A DNA stretch of 64,000 bases from Streptomyces sp. NBC_00273. Its GTDB lineage: Bacteria; Actinomycetota; Actinomycetes; Streptomycetales; Streptomycetaceae. The stretch's first letter is position 1, and the number at the start of each line of letters is the position of its first letter. Position numbers and translations under genes: made by a program. Under the pieces are notes generated by a model. It did no database searches. It was not told the DNA's origin and was given only the letters and a program-made list of their open reading frames with translations. This document shows positions 57,003 through 64,000 of this stretch, piece after piece. Location: assembly GCF_036178145.1 (NCBI RefSeq), contig NZ_CP108067.1, positions 3,410,001 to 3,474,000 on the forward strand, given 5' to 3'.

Positions 57003-58592
57003 ATGGCTCGCTTCAACCAGCGCGCGCCCAAGTCGGCGCCCGCCCCGCCCACTTCGCCGGTGCGCTCCACCGGCCCCGCCCGCACCGCTCAGGGCGGCCC
57101 GGGCCACCTGCGCGACCCGCGCTCCGAACTGTTCCTGCTGGCCGTCGCCAACTTCGTCACGCAGCAGACCGCCTACGAAGGCGGCGAGGCGCGCGACGAC
57201 CGGTTCGCGGCGCTCGTGCGCACCCTCGCCGTCGAGGATCCCGCCTGGACGGCCGGCCTGCTGGGCTGGCTCCGCGGGGACGCGAACATGCGGACCGCCT
57301 CCCTCGTCGGCGCCGCCGAATACGTGAAGGCCCGGCTCGACGCGGGCGCCACCGACGGGCCTTCGAACCGTCAGGTGGTCGACTCCGTGCTGCGGCGCGC
57401 GGACGAGCCCGGTGAGCTGCTGGCCTATTGGACGGCGACGTACGGGCGCAACGTGCCCAAGCCCGTCAAGCGCGGCATCGCCGACGCCGTACGCCGGCTC
57501 TACTCCGGCACCTCGCTGCTGAAGTACGACACCGACTCCAAGGCCTTCCGCTTCGGCGACGTCCTCAACCTCGTGCACGCCTCTCCCGACCCGGCCAAGC
57601 CCTGGCAGGGCGAGCTGTTCCGCTACGCCCTCGACCGCAGGCACAACCCGGAGGGCGCCGAGGTCCCGGCGGGCAACCGGACCCTCGCGGCCCACCGGGC
57701 GCTGATGGAGCTGCCGGTGCAGGAGCGTCGGGCGCAGATCACCGCCCCGGACGGGGCGGAGCGGCTCGCGGCGGCGGGCATGACCTGGGAGTCGCTGGCC
57801 GGTTGGCTGCAGGGGCCGATGGACGCGGCCGCCTGGGAGGCGGTCATCCCGTCCATGGGTGCGATGGCGCTCCTGCGCAACCTGCGCAACTTCGACCGGG
57901 CCGGGGTCTCGGACGCGGTGGCCGCACGGGTCGCGGCGAGGATCTCCGACCCGGAGGTCGTCGCCCGGTCCCGGCAGTTCCCCTTCCGCTACCTGGCCGC
58001 CTATCAGCACGCGCCCTCGCTGCGCTGGTCGTACCCGCTGGAGCAGGCGCTCGGCCACTCGCTGGCCAACGTACCTGCGCTGCCGGGCCGGACCCTGGTC
58101 CTCGTCGACCGGTCCGGGTCGATGTGGTCGCCGCTGTCGGACCGATCCGAGCTCAACCGGGCGGACGCCGCGGCCATTTTCGGAACGGCGCTGGCGCTGC
58201 GGGCCGAGCGGGCCGACCTGGTGCAGTTCGGTACGACCAGCGAGGCGGTCCCGTGCCGCCGCGGCGAGTCCGTGCTGAAGGTGCTGGAGCGGTTCGGGCA
58301 GCTCGGCGGGACCTACACGGCCAAGGCGGTGAAGAAGTACTACGACGGCCACGACCGGGTGTTGATCGTCACCGACGAGCAGGTCGCCGCGTGGGGCCAC
58401 GGCGGCGATCCGACCGCCGAGGTGCCGCCCGCGGTTCCGGTCTACACCTGGAACCTGGCCGGCTACCGGGTGGGGCACGCGCCCTCCGGCACCGCGAACC
58501 GGCACACCTTCGGCGGGCTCACCGACGGGGCCTTCCGGATGGTGTCCCTGATCGAGGCCGGCCGCGACGCCGACTGGCCGTGGGCCTCCTGA
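57003..58592 (+). CDS. rsr: Ro60/Rsr orthologue (TROVE and vWA domains)
   Basis: Ro60 proteins are ring-shaped RNA-binding proteins that hold Y RNAs and misfolded RNAs and, in bacteria, tether PNPase for RNA decay. The 529-residue protein has an N-terminal TROVE domain of helical repeats (about 20-350) and a C-terminal von Willebrand A domain with an intact MIDAS: DRSGS at 369-373, Thr in GGTYTAKAV and Asp in VTDEQ. The ATG at 57003 follows GGGGGGA. Three Y-RNA-like units lie directly upstream, the expected partners. It is convergent with the DUF4190 gene with only 10 bp between. Confidence 0.96.
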   Translation: MARFNQRAPKSAPAPPTSPVRSTGPARTAQGGPGHLRDPRSELFLLAVANFVTQQTAYEGGEARDDRFAALVRTLAVEDPAWTAGLLGWLRGDANMRTASLVGAAEYVKARLDAGATDGPSNRQVVDSVLRRADEPGELLAYWTATYGRNVPKPVKRGIADAVRRLYSGTSLLKYDTDSKAFRFGDVLNLVHASPDPAKPWQGELFRYALDRRHNPEGAEVPAGNRTLAAHRALMELPVQERRAQITAPDGAERLAAAGMTWESLAGWLQGPMDAAAWEAVIPSMGAMALLRNLRNFDRAGVSDAVAARVAARISDPEVVARSRQFPFRYLAAYQHAPSLRWSYPLEQALGHSLANVPALPGRTLVLVDRSGSMWSPLSDRSELNRADAAAIFGTALALRAERADLVQFGTTSEAVPCRRGESVLKVLERFGQLGGTYTAKAVKKYYDGHDRVLIVTDEQVAAWGHGGDPTAEVPPAVPVYTWNLAGYRVGHAPSGTANRHTFGGLTDGAFRMVSLIEAGRDADWPWAS

Positions 58593-58602
58593 GGCGGCCC
58601 GG

Positions 58603-59301
58603 TCAGACCTTCTCGCGCACCTGGGAGTTGTCGTAGGGGCTGTCGTAGGGCGAGTGGTCGACGGACCCCCGCTCCATGAAACCGGCGAATATGAGCGCGA
58701 TCATCACGGCACCCAGCAGGACGCCGATCGAGCCCAGGATGATGCCGGCGAGCGCCATCCCGCCGTTGTCCGCCTCGCCCCGGCTCGCCTTGCCGCGGCC
58801 CAGCGCGCCGAAGACGATCGCGGCCGCCCCGAGCACGACCGCGAAGAAGCTGGTGATGCAGCCGACGACCGCGAGGATCCCGAGGACGAGCGCGGTGATG
58901 CCGAAGCCGTTGCTGCGCTGCACCCCGTAGGGCGGGTACCCGCCCTGGCCCGGGTATCCCTGGTACCCGGGGTATCCCGGGTGACCGGCCTGCGCGGGGT
59001 ATCCGGCGTCGCCGGGGTACCCGTAGCCGGGCTGGGCCGGATACCCGTACGCAGCGGACGCGGGCGGCCCGGTCATCGGGGGCGGGGTCGGCGTCGGTAT
59101 CGGAGCCGGGATCGGAGTCGGAGTCGGCGCGGACGGGGTGAACTGGTCGCCCGGCATCCCCGCGAGCGTCGGCTGGTCGTGCACGGACGGCGGGCCCGAC
59201 ACGCCCGGCGTCCCCGGCCCGCCCTGCGACTTGCCCAGCTCCACCGCCGGCCGCTCAAGCGGCGCCCACGGGTCTCGCGGCTCGGGACTGCTGTTGGTCA
59301 T
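58603..59301 (-). CDS. DUF4190 membrane protein with Gly/Tyr/Pro-rich N-terminus
   Basis: The 232-residue protein has a low-complexity N-terminal half: Pro/Thr repeats, then a run of PGY/GYPG-type repeats (about 80-125). Two membrane helices follow (NGFGITALVLGILAVVG and GMALAGIILGSIGVLLG), typical of DUF4190. A short Tyr/Ser tail follows. The function is unknown; similar proteins are numerous in Streptomyces and may sense or organise at the membrane. It starts with ATG at 59301 and ends 10 bp from the Ro60 gene on the opposite strand. Confidence 0.88.
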   Translation of the reverse strand: MTNSSPEPRDPWAPLERPAVELGKSQGGPGTPGVSGPPSVHDQPTLAGMPGDQFTPSAPTPTPIPAPIPTPTPPPMTGPPASAAYGYPAQPGYGYPGDAGYPAQAGHPGYPGYQGYPGQGGYPPYGVQRSNGFGITALVLGILAVVGCITSFFAVVLGAAAIVFGALGRGKASRGEADNGGMALAGIILGSIGVLLGAVMIALIFAGFMERGSVDHSPYDSPYDNSQVREKV

Positions 59302-59411
59302 ACGGCGCCCCCCTCTCGTACAGCCATGCTAAGCGCTGCCACCGACAGTCACGGGCGTGCCTACGATGAATCCCGACCTGCCCGCACCCGCGTCCTCCCG
59401 GAGGCACCCCC

Positions 59412-60437
59412 ATGACCGACCTGCACCCCTTCATCGCGGGACTGCCCAAGGCCGAACTCCACGTCCACCACGTAGGCTCGGCATCCCCGCGCATCGTGGC
59501 CGAGCTCGCCTCCCGGCACCCCGACTCGAAGGTCCCCACCGACCCCGAGGCCCTCGCCGACTACTTCACCTTCACCGACTTCGCGCACTTCATCGAGGTC
59601 TACCTGTCGGTGGTCGACCTGGTCCGCACCCCGGACGACGTGCGCACCCTCACCTTCGAAGTCGCCCGCGACATGGCCCGGCAGAACATCCGCTACGCCG
59701 AACTGACCATCACCCCGTACTCCTCCACCCGCCGCGGCATCGACGAGAAGGCCTTCATGGAGGCCATCGAGGACGCCCGCCGGGCCGCCGAGACCGAACT
59801 CGGCGTCATCCTGCGCTGGTGCTTCGACATCCCCGGCGAGGCCGGCCTGGAGGCCGCCGCCGAGACCGCCCGGCTCGCCGTCGACCACCGCCCCGAGGGC
59901 CTGGTCTCCTTCGGCCTCGGCGGCCCCGAGATCGGCGTCCCGCGCCCGCAGTTCAAGCCGTACTTCGACGCCGCCCGCGCCGTCGGTCTGCGCAGCGTCC
60001 CGCACGCCGGCGAGACCACCGGCCCGGAGACGATCTGGGACGCCATCCGCGAGCTCGGCGCCGAGCGCATCGGCCACGGCACCAGCGCCACCCAGGACCC
60101 GGAACTGCTGGCGTACCTCGCCGAGCACCGGATCGCGCTGGAGGTCTGCCCGACCTCCAACATCGCGACCCGCGCGGTGACCGACCTCGACCGGCACCCC
60201 GTCAAGGAGATGGTCGCGGCGGGCGTGCTCGTCACCATCAACAGCGACGACCCGCCGATGTTCGGCTCCGACCTGAACAACGAGTACGCGGTGGCCGCCC
60301 GCCTCCTCGACCTCGACGAGCGCGGGCTCGCGCAGCTCGCCAAGAACGCCGTCGAGGCCTCCTTCCTGGACCCGGCCGGCAAGGCGAAGCTGAACGCGGA
60401 GATCGACACGTACACCGCCGAATGGCTCGCGCGCTGA
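59412..60437 (+). CDS. Adenosine deaminase-family enzyme, probably aminodeoxyfutalosine deaminase
   Basis: The 341-residue amidohydrolase has the metal His pair in ELHVHHVGS, His and Glu in HAGETTGPE, HGTSA and the late INSDDPPMFG Asp. The first motif differs from classical adenosine deaminases (HVHLEG) by His-Val after the metal pair. The orthologue in the same chromosomal neighbourhood of S. coelicolor (SCO5662) is linked to deamination of aminodeoxyfutalosine in the futalosine route to menaquinone; that assignment is recalled, not proven here. The start at 59412 follows GGAGG. Confidence 0.82.
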   Translation: MTDLHPFIAGLPKAELHVHHVGSASPRIVAELASRHPDSKVPTDPEALADYFTFTDFAHFIEVYLSVVDLVRTPDDVRTLTFEVARDMARQNIRYAELTITPYSSTRRGIDEKAFMEAIEDARRAAETELGVILRWCFDIPGEAGLEAAAETARLAVDHRPEGLVSFGLGGPEIGVPRPQFKPYFDAARAVGLRSVPHAGETTGPETIWDAIRELGAERIGHGTSATQDPELLAYLAEHRIALEVCPTSNIATRAVTDLDRHPVKEMVAAGVLVTINSDDPPMFGSDLNNEYAVAARLLDLDERGLAQLAKNAVEASFLDPAGKAKLNAEIDTYTAEWLAR

Positions 60438-60473
60438 CGCGTTCCGGGCAACTGCGCCCCTGAGAATGGGGAC

Positions 60474-61163
60474 ATGAGCACTCTGACTGCCGTCGGCCAC
60501 CGCGGCGATCCCTACCGTGTCCGTGAGAACACCCTGGCCTCGCTCCGCTCCGCCTTCGCGCGCGGGGCGGACGCCGTCGAGATCGACGTACGGCTGACCC
60601 GGGACGGAGTGCCGGTCCTCCTCCACGACGCGACGCTCCAGCGGCTGTGGGGCCACGACCTACGCCTCGACGAGGTCACGGCCCCACAGCTGAAGGGACT
60701 GACGCTGGGCGGCGTTCCCACGCTGCGCGACGCCCTGACGGCCGCCGGGTCGGGCCGGCTGATGCTCGACCTGCCCGGCGCCACGCCCGAGGCGGTGCGG
60801 ATCGTCGTGGGCGAGGTCCGCGAGTGCGGGGCGCGCGAGCGGACGTACTACTGCGCGGGCCCGAACACGATGCTGGCGGTCCGCGCCGCCGATCCGGGCG
60901 CGGAGATCGCGCTGACCTGGACCTCGCTGTCGCCGCCGCGGCGGGCGCTGATCGATGCCGTGGCGCCGCGCTGGCTCAACTACCGCTTCGGGCTGGTGAG
61001 CCGGGAGCTGGTGGACGCGCTCCACCGGGACGGCCTGCTGGTGTCGGCCTGGACCGCGGACACCAAACGGACGATGAAGGGCCTCGTCGCGGCGGGGGTC
61101 GACTCGATCACCACGAACCGGCTGGACGCGCTGACGGCGGTGCGGACCGGGCTCGGGCGGTGA
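60474..61163 (+). CDS. Glycerophosphodiester phosphodiesterase
   Basis: GDPD enzymes cut glycerophosphodiesters into glycerol-3-phosphate and an alcohol. The 229-residue protein has the signature HRGDPYRVRENTLASLRSA with the catalytic His and Glu, then AVEIDVRLTRDGVPVLLHD with metal residues and the second catalytic His. The ATG at 60474 lies 36 bp after the deaminase. There is no signal peptide, so it acts inside the cell. Its stop overlaps the GTG of the histidine kinase gene (GTGA). Confidence 0.93.
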   Translation: MSTLTAVGHRGDPYRVRENTLASLRSAFARGADAVEIDVRLTRDGVPVLLHDATLQRLWGHDLRLDEVTAPQLKGLTLGGVPTLRDALTAAGSGRLMLDLPGATPEAVRIVVGEVRECGARERTYYCAGPNTMLAVRAADPGAEIALTWTSLSPPRRALIDAVAPRWLNYRFGLVSRELVDALHRDGLLVSAWTADTKRTMKGLVAAGVDSITTNRLDALTAVRTGLGR

Positions 61164-62326
61164 TACGGGCCTTCCGGGAGGGCATCCGCGGCGCCGATCC
61201 GCGGTGGCAGGACCTGGGCCTGACCCTGCTGGTGCAGCTGGCCGTCACGATGCCGTTCGTCGTGCCCAGGTCGCCCGATCTCCCTCCCGTGACCTGGCTC
61301 TCGTACGCGATGACCACGGCCGGCGTGCTGCCCCTGATCTGGCGCCGCCGGGCACCCGTGGCGGTACTGGCGGCGGTCCTGGCCGTCGGGGGGATCTACA
61401 AGGTCGCCGTCGACGGGCCGGGGCAGCCGCTGCCGTACGCGGGCCTCATCGCCTTCTACACGGTCGCCCTGCAGTGCGCCCTGCGGGTGCGCGTGGCCGT
61501 GGGGCTGGCCGCCTTGGTGGTCGTGGCCGCGTCAGTGGGCTGGGAGACGGGGACGGCGCGGGAACTGCTGTTCACGCTGTTCGTCTCGGCGGCGGCCTAC
61601 GCCCTGGGGCGGCTCCAGCACGCGCGGCAGGCCTACACCGAGGCCGTTCTGGCCCGCGCCGCCGAGCTGGAGCGGGCCAACCGGATCGAGGCGGAGCAGG
61701 CTGCCGCACGCGAACGGGCCAGGATCGCGCGGGAGATGCACGACATCCTCTCGCACGCGGTCAGCATCATGATCGTGCAGGCGGAGGCCGGACCGGTGGC
61801 CGTGCGCAGGGCCCCGGAGCGGGCCGAGGCGGCCTTCGAGGCGATCGCGGAGACGGGGCGGGACGCAATGGCGCAGCTGCGCGCGATGCTGGGTGTGCTG
61901 CGCACCGACGAAGCCGCGCCCCGGAGCCCACAGCCGGGGATCTCCGGCCTGACGGAGCTGGTGGACCGGGTACGGGCCAGCGGACTGCGGGTGGGGTACG
62001 AACGGACCGGCGCGGTGCGCGAGCTGCCGGCCGCATTGCAGGCGACCGTGTACCGGGTGGTGCAGGAAGCCCTGACCAACGTGGTCAAGCACGCCGGGGC
62101 ATCGGCGGCGGACGTCACGCTCGCGTACGGACCGGGAACGCTCACGGTGACGGTCACGGACGACGGCCGGGGACCCGGTGGCGCCTCGGGCGGGCACGGG
62201 CTGATCGGCATCCGCGAGCGGGCGGCGGCCCACGGCGGAACTGCCGAGTCCGGACCGGGCCCGGACGGGGCCGGGTACTCGGTGCGGGTGTCCCTTGTAA
62301 CCTCGCCGCTGGAGGTGGGGAATTGA
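61160..62326 (+). CDS. NarL-type sensor histidine kinase
   Basis: The 388-residue protein has four or five N-terminal membrane helices (about 20-150), a coiled-coil linker, the HisKA_3 dimerisation helix with phospho-acceptor His194 (EMHDILSHAV) and an HATPase domain (VVQEALTNVVKHAGASAADV, then DDGRGPGG and GLIGIRERAAAHGG). The GTG start at 61160 overlaps the previous stop; its own stop overlaps the response regulator's TTG start (TTGA). The sensed signal is unknown. Confidence 0.93.
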   Translation: MIRAFREGIRGADPRWQDLGLTLLVQLAVTMPFVVPRSPDLPPVTWLSYAMTTAGVLPLIWRRRAPVAVLAAVLAVGGIYKVAVDGPGQPLPYAGLIAFYTVALQCALRVRVAVGLAALVVVAASVGWETGTARELLFTLFVSAAAYALGRLQHARQAYTEAVLARAAELERANRIEAEQAAARERARIAREMHDILSHAVSIMIVQAEAGPVAVRRAPERAEAAFEAIAETGRDAMAQLRAMLGVLRTDEAAPRSPQPGISGLTELVDRVRASGLRVGYERTGAVRELPAALQATVYRVVQEALTNVVKHAGASAADVTLAYGPGTLTVTVTDDGRGPGGASGGHGLIGIRERAAAHGGTAESGPGPDGAGYSVRVSLVTSPLEVGN

Positions 62327-62991
62327 CGATCCGTGTGGTGGTGGCCGATGACCAGGAGCTGGTGCGCAGCGGCTTCGCGATGATCCTGGACGTCCAGGAG
62401 GACATCGAGGTCGTGGCGGAGGTGGGGGACGGCGCGGCGGCGGTGGAGGCGGTGGCCCGGCTCGCGCCGGACGTGGCGCTGCTGGACATCCGGATGCCGG
62501 TGCTGGACGGGATCGAGGCCTGCCGGGCGATTTCGACCGGGAGCGCGTGCCGCACGGTGATGCTCACGACCTTCGATTCGGACGAGTACGTGTACGAGGC
62601 GCTGCACGCGGGGGCGAGCGGGTTCCTGCTGAAGGACGTGCGGCGGGACGACCTGGTGCACGCGGTGCGGGTGGTGGCGGCGGGCGAGTCGCTGCTGGCG
62701 CCGTCGGTGGCGCGGCGGCTGATCGAGGAGTACACGACGGCGACGGTGCGGCCCGCCCTTCCGGCGGACCGGCTGGAGGTGCTGACGGCGCGGGAACGGG
62801 AGACGCTGCTGCACCTGGGGCGGGGCCTGTCCAACGCGGAGATCGCGGCGTCGCTGGTGGTGAGCGAGCACACCGTGAAGTCGCACGTGGGGAACGTGCT
62901 GGCGAAGCTGGGGCTGCGGGACCGGATCCAGGCGGTGATCTGCGCGTACGAGACGGGCCTGATCGCGGCGGGTACTCCCTCTGGGGAGTGA
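62323..62991 (+). CDS. NarL/LuxR-family response regulator
   Basis: The 222-residue regulator pairs with the preceding kinase. The receiver domain has the acidic pocket (ADD), phospho-acceptor Asp55 (ALLDIRMPV), Thr in MLTTF and Lys in LLKD. The C-terminal LuxR helix-turn-helix (LTARERETLLHLGRGLSNAEIAASLVVSEHTVKSHV, about 150-190) binds DNA. It starts at a TTG that overlaps the kinase stop by four bases; GGAGGTGGGG precedes it. Inverted repeats downstream, before the serine hydrolase, are possible target sites. Confidence 0.95.
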   Translation: MTIRVVVADDQELVRSGFAMILDVQEDIEVVAEVGDGAAAVEAVARLAPDVALLDIRMPVLDGIEACRAISTGSACRTVMLTTFDSDEYVYEALHAGASGFLLKDVRRDDLVHAVRVVAAGESLLAPSVARRLIEEYTTATVRPALPADRLEVLTARERETLLHLGRGLSNAEIAASLVVSEHTVKSHVGNVLAKLGLRDRIQAVICAYETGLIAAGTPSGE

Positions 62992-63019
62992 GGGGACGGC
63001 GTGTCGCCTCCCCCGCGCC

Positions 63020-63072
63020 GGGTAGTTGTCGTACCGGTGAAGACCCCTCTGGATGGTGATCCGCAACTACCC
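63020..63072. promoter_or_regulatory. 9-bp inverted repeat upstream of the serine hydrolase
   Basis: GGGTAGTTG (63020-63028) and CAACTACCC (63064-63072) form a perfect inverted repeat across 35 bp, in the promoter region between the response regulator and the serine hydrolase. Confidence 0.5.
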
Positions 63073-63088
63073 CTCTGACCTGGAGCAT

Positions 63089-63123
63089 TGAGGTCATCGG
63101 GGCAGACCGCGCCGATGACCTCA
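63089..63123. promoter_or_regulatory. 12-bp inverted repeat next to the serine hydrolase start
   Basis: TGAGGTCATCGG (63089-63100) and CCGATGACCTCA (63112-63123) form a perfect inverted repeat with an 11-nt centre. It ends just before the ribosome-binding site AGGGGGAG of the serine hydrolase gene, so it is either an operator or a hairpin in the 5' leader. Confidence 0.6.
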
Positions 63124-63141
63124 CAGGGGGAGCACACCACC

Positions 63142-64000
63142 ATGAACACACGTACGCGCACGCTGATCGCAGCCGCCCTGGTCCTGGGGATCGCATCCGG
63201 TCCGGCCGTCGCGCACGCCGCTTCGGTTCCCGCGCCGGCGGGGAGCGCGGCGGGCGTCTCGGCGCCCCTCGTCCCGTCCCCGCCGAATGCGGCGGCACTG
63301 GAGCGGGCGATTGCCGGTCTCGGGGCGGAACACAAGGACGCGACCGCCGCGCTGGTCCGCGTCGGGGGTACGAGCGGCAGCTGGCGGGGCAGTTCCGGGG
63401 TCGCGGACATCGTCACCGGGCGGGCGGTCGTCGAGCAGGGGAGGTTCCGGGCGGGGTCGGTGACCAAGACCTTCACCGCGGCGGTGGTCCTCCAGCTGGC
63501 GGCCGAGGGCCGGGTGGACCTCGACCGGCCGGTCCGGCGGTACCTGCCCGGGACCGTTCCCGATGCCTACGGCGCGGTCACCGTCCGGCAGTTGCTCGAC
63601 CACACGAGCGGCATACCGGCGGCGGACGGACCGGGCGACTCGTTCCAGGCGCAGTGGGAGCACCGCTTCGATGTGACCGACCCGCACGACCAGCTGGTCA
63701 ATGCCCTCGCGAAGAAGCCGGAGTTCACTCCGGGCTCGGCCCAGCACTACCTGAACATCAATTACACCTTGCTGGGCGTGCTCGTCGAGAAGGTGACGGG
63801 CACCTCGTACGAGGAGGCGGTCGGCCGGCGGATCCTGAGGCCGCTCGGTCTGCATCAGACCTCGTTCCCGTCCCGGACGCAGACGAGGATCTACGGTCCG
63901 CACAACCGTGGGTACCAGGCGATAGCCGGGGCGGACGGCTCCCGGGAGCTGCGGGACGTGACCGAGTGGAACTCCTCGGACCGTTGGGCGGCCGGGGACA
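63142..64000 (+). CDS. Secreted beta-lactamase-family serine hydrolase (5' part)
   Basis: The gene runs off the right edge; 286 codons are visible and the frame stays open. A signal peptide (MNTRTRTLIAAALVLGIASG, cleavage near AHA-AS) precedes a serine beta-lactamase/D-alanyl-D-alanine carboxypeptidase (class C) domain with the nucleophile motif SVTK (GSVTKTFTAAV) and the YLN motif (QHYLNINYTLLG). Such enzymes act on peptidoglycan peptides or small esters outside the cell. The third motif (HxG) lies beyond the window. Start ATG at 63142 follows AGGGGGAG. It is downstream of a two-component system that may control it. Confidence 0.9.
   Translation, partial: MNTRTRTLIAAALVLGIASGPAVAHAASVPAPAGSAAGVSAPLVPSPPNAAALERAIAGLGAEHKDATAALVRVGGTSGSWRGSSGVADIVTGRAVVEQGRFRAGSVTKTFTAAVVLQLAAEGRVDLDRPVRRYLPGTVPDAYGAVTVRQLLDHTSGIPAADGPGDSFQAQWEHRFDVTDPHDQLVNALAKKPEFTPGSAQHYLNINYTLLGVLVEKVTGTSYEEAVGRRILRPLGLHQTSFPSRTQTRIYGPHNRGYQAIAGADGSRELRDVTEWNSSDRWAAGD

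Overview
The window is chromosomal DNA of a Streptomyces or very close relative. GC is very high, with strong third-position GC bias and many GTG/TTG starts. Gene order follows the conserved Streptomyces core: type VII secretion, then ribF, truB, rbfA, infB, nusA, rimP, then proS, ispG, rseP, dxr. I saw no insertion sequence, prophage, CRISPR array, rRNA or ordinary tRNA gene. Both ends cut through genes: eccC on the left and a serine hydrolase on the right.

Region 1 (1-11,270) is a type VII (ESX) secretion locus: 3' part of eccC, a DUF397 protein, two WXG100 substrates, mycosin, eccB, eccE, a small partner protein and a large SCO5717-type ParA/MinD ATPase. EccD is not in the window. Strong hairpin terminators separate the transcription units.

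Region 2 (11,282-26,514) holds ribF, a very large trypsin-like/P-loop protein, and the translation cluster rimP-nusA-ylxR-infB-ylxP-rbfA-truB on the minus strand. It is followed on the plus strand by a lipoprotein, a DUF4439 protein, a kinase-fold protein that has lost its catalytic residues, and a slipin.

Region 3 (26,662-37,344) holds proS, two GNAT acetyltransferases, the MEP isoprenoid genes ispG and dxr around the site-2 protease rseP, an unknown protein and a long acyl-CoA dehydrogenase.

Region 4 (37,690-55,763) is about polyamine and GABA breakdown. It has an aldehyde dehydrogenase, a PucR regulator, gabT and a six-gene minus-strand operon (aminobutyraldehyde dehydrogenase, polyamine ABC transporter, FAD amine oxidase). 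Interleaved are a VirD4-like ATPase, a PAP2 phosphatase, and a GH18 chitinase with a DasR-type operator in its promoter.

Region 5 (55,958-58,592) is the most interesting. A NADAR-family gene is followed by 490 bp without an ORF and then a Ro60 orthologue (TROVE plus vWA). The gap encodes three tandem Y-RNA-like units that share one stem motif. Units 1 and 3 carry circularly permuted tRNA mimics, with the T-arm before the D-arm and the acceptor stem closed by a loop. Unit 2 has the same stem but a simple hairpin instead of the tRNA mimic.

Region 6 (58,603-64,000) has a DUF4190 membrane protein, a deaminase probably of the futalosine menaquinone pathway, a glycerophosphodiesterase, a NarL-type two-component pair with two overlapping junctions, and the truncated serine hydrolase behind nested inverted repeats.
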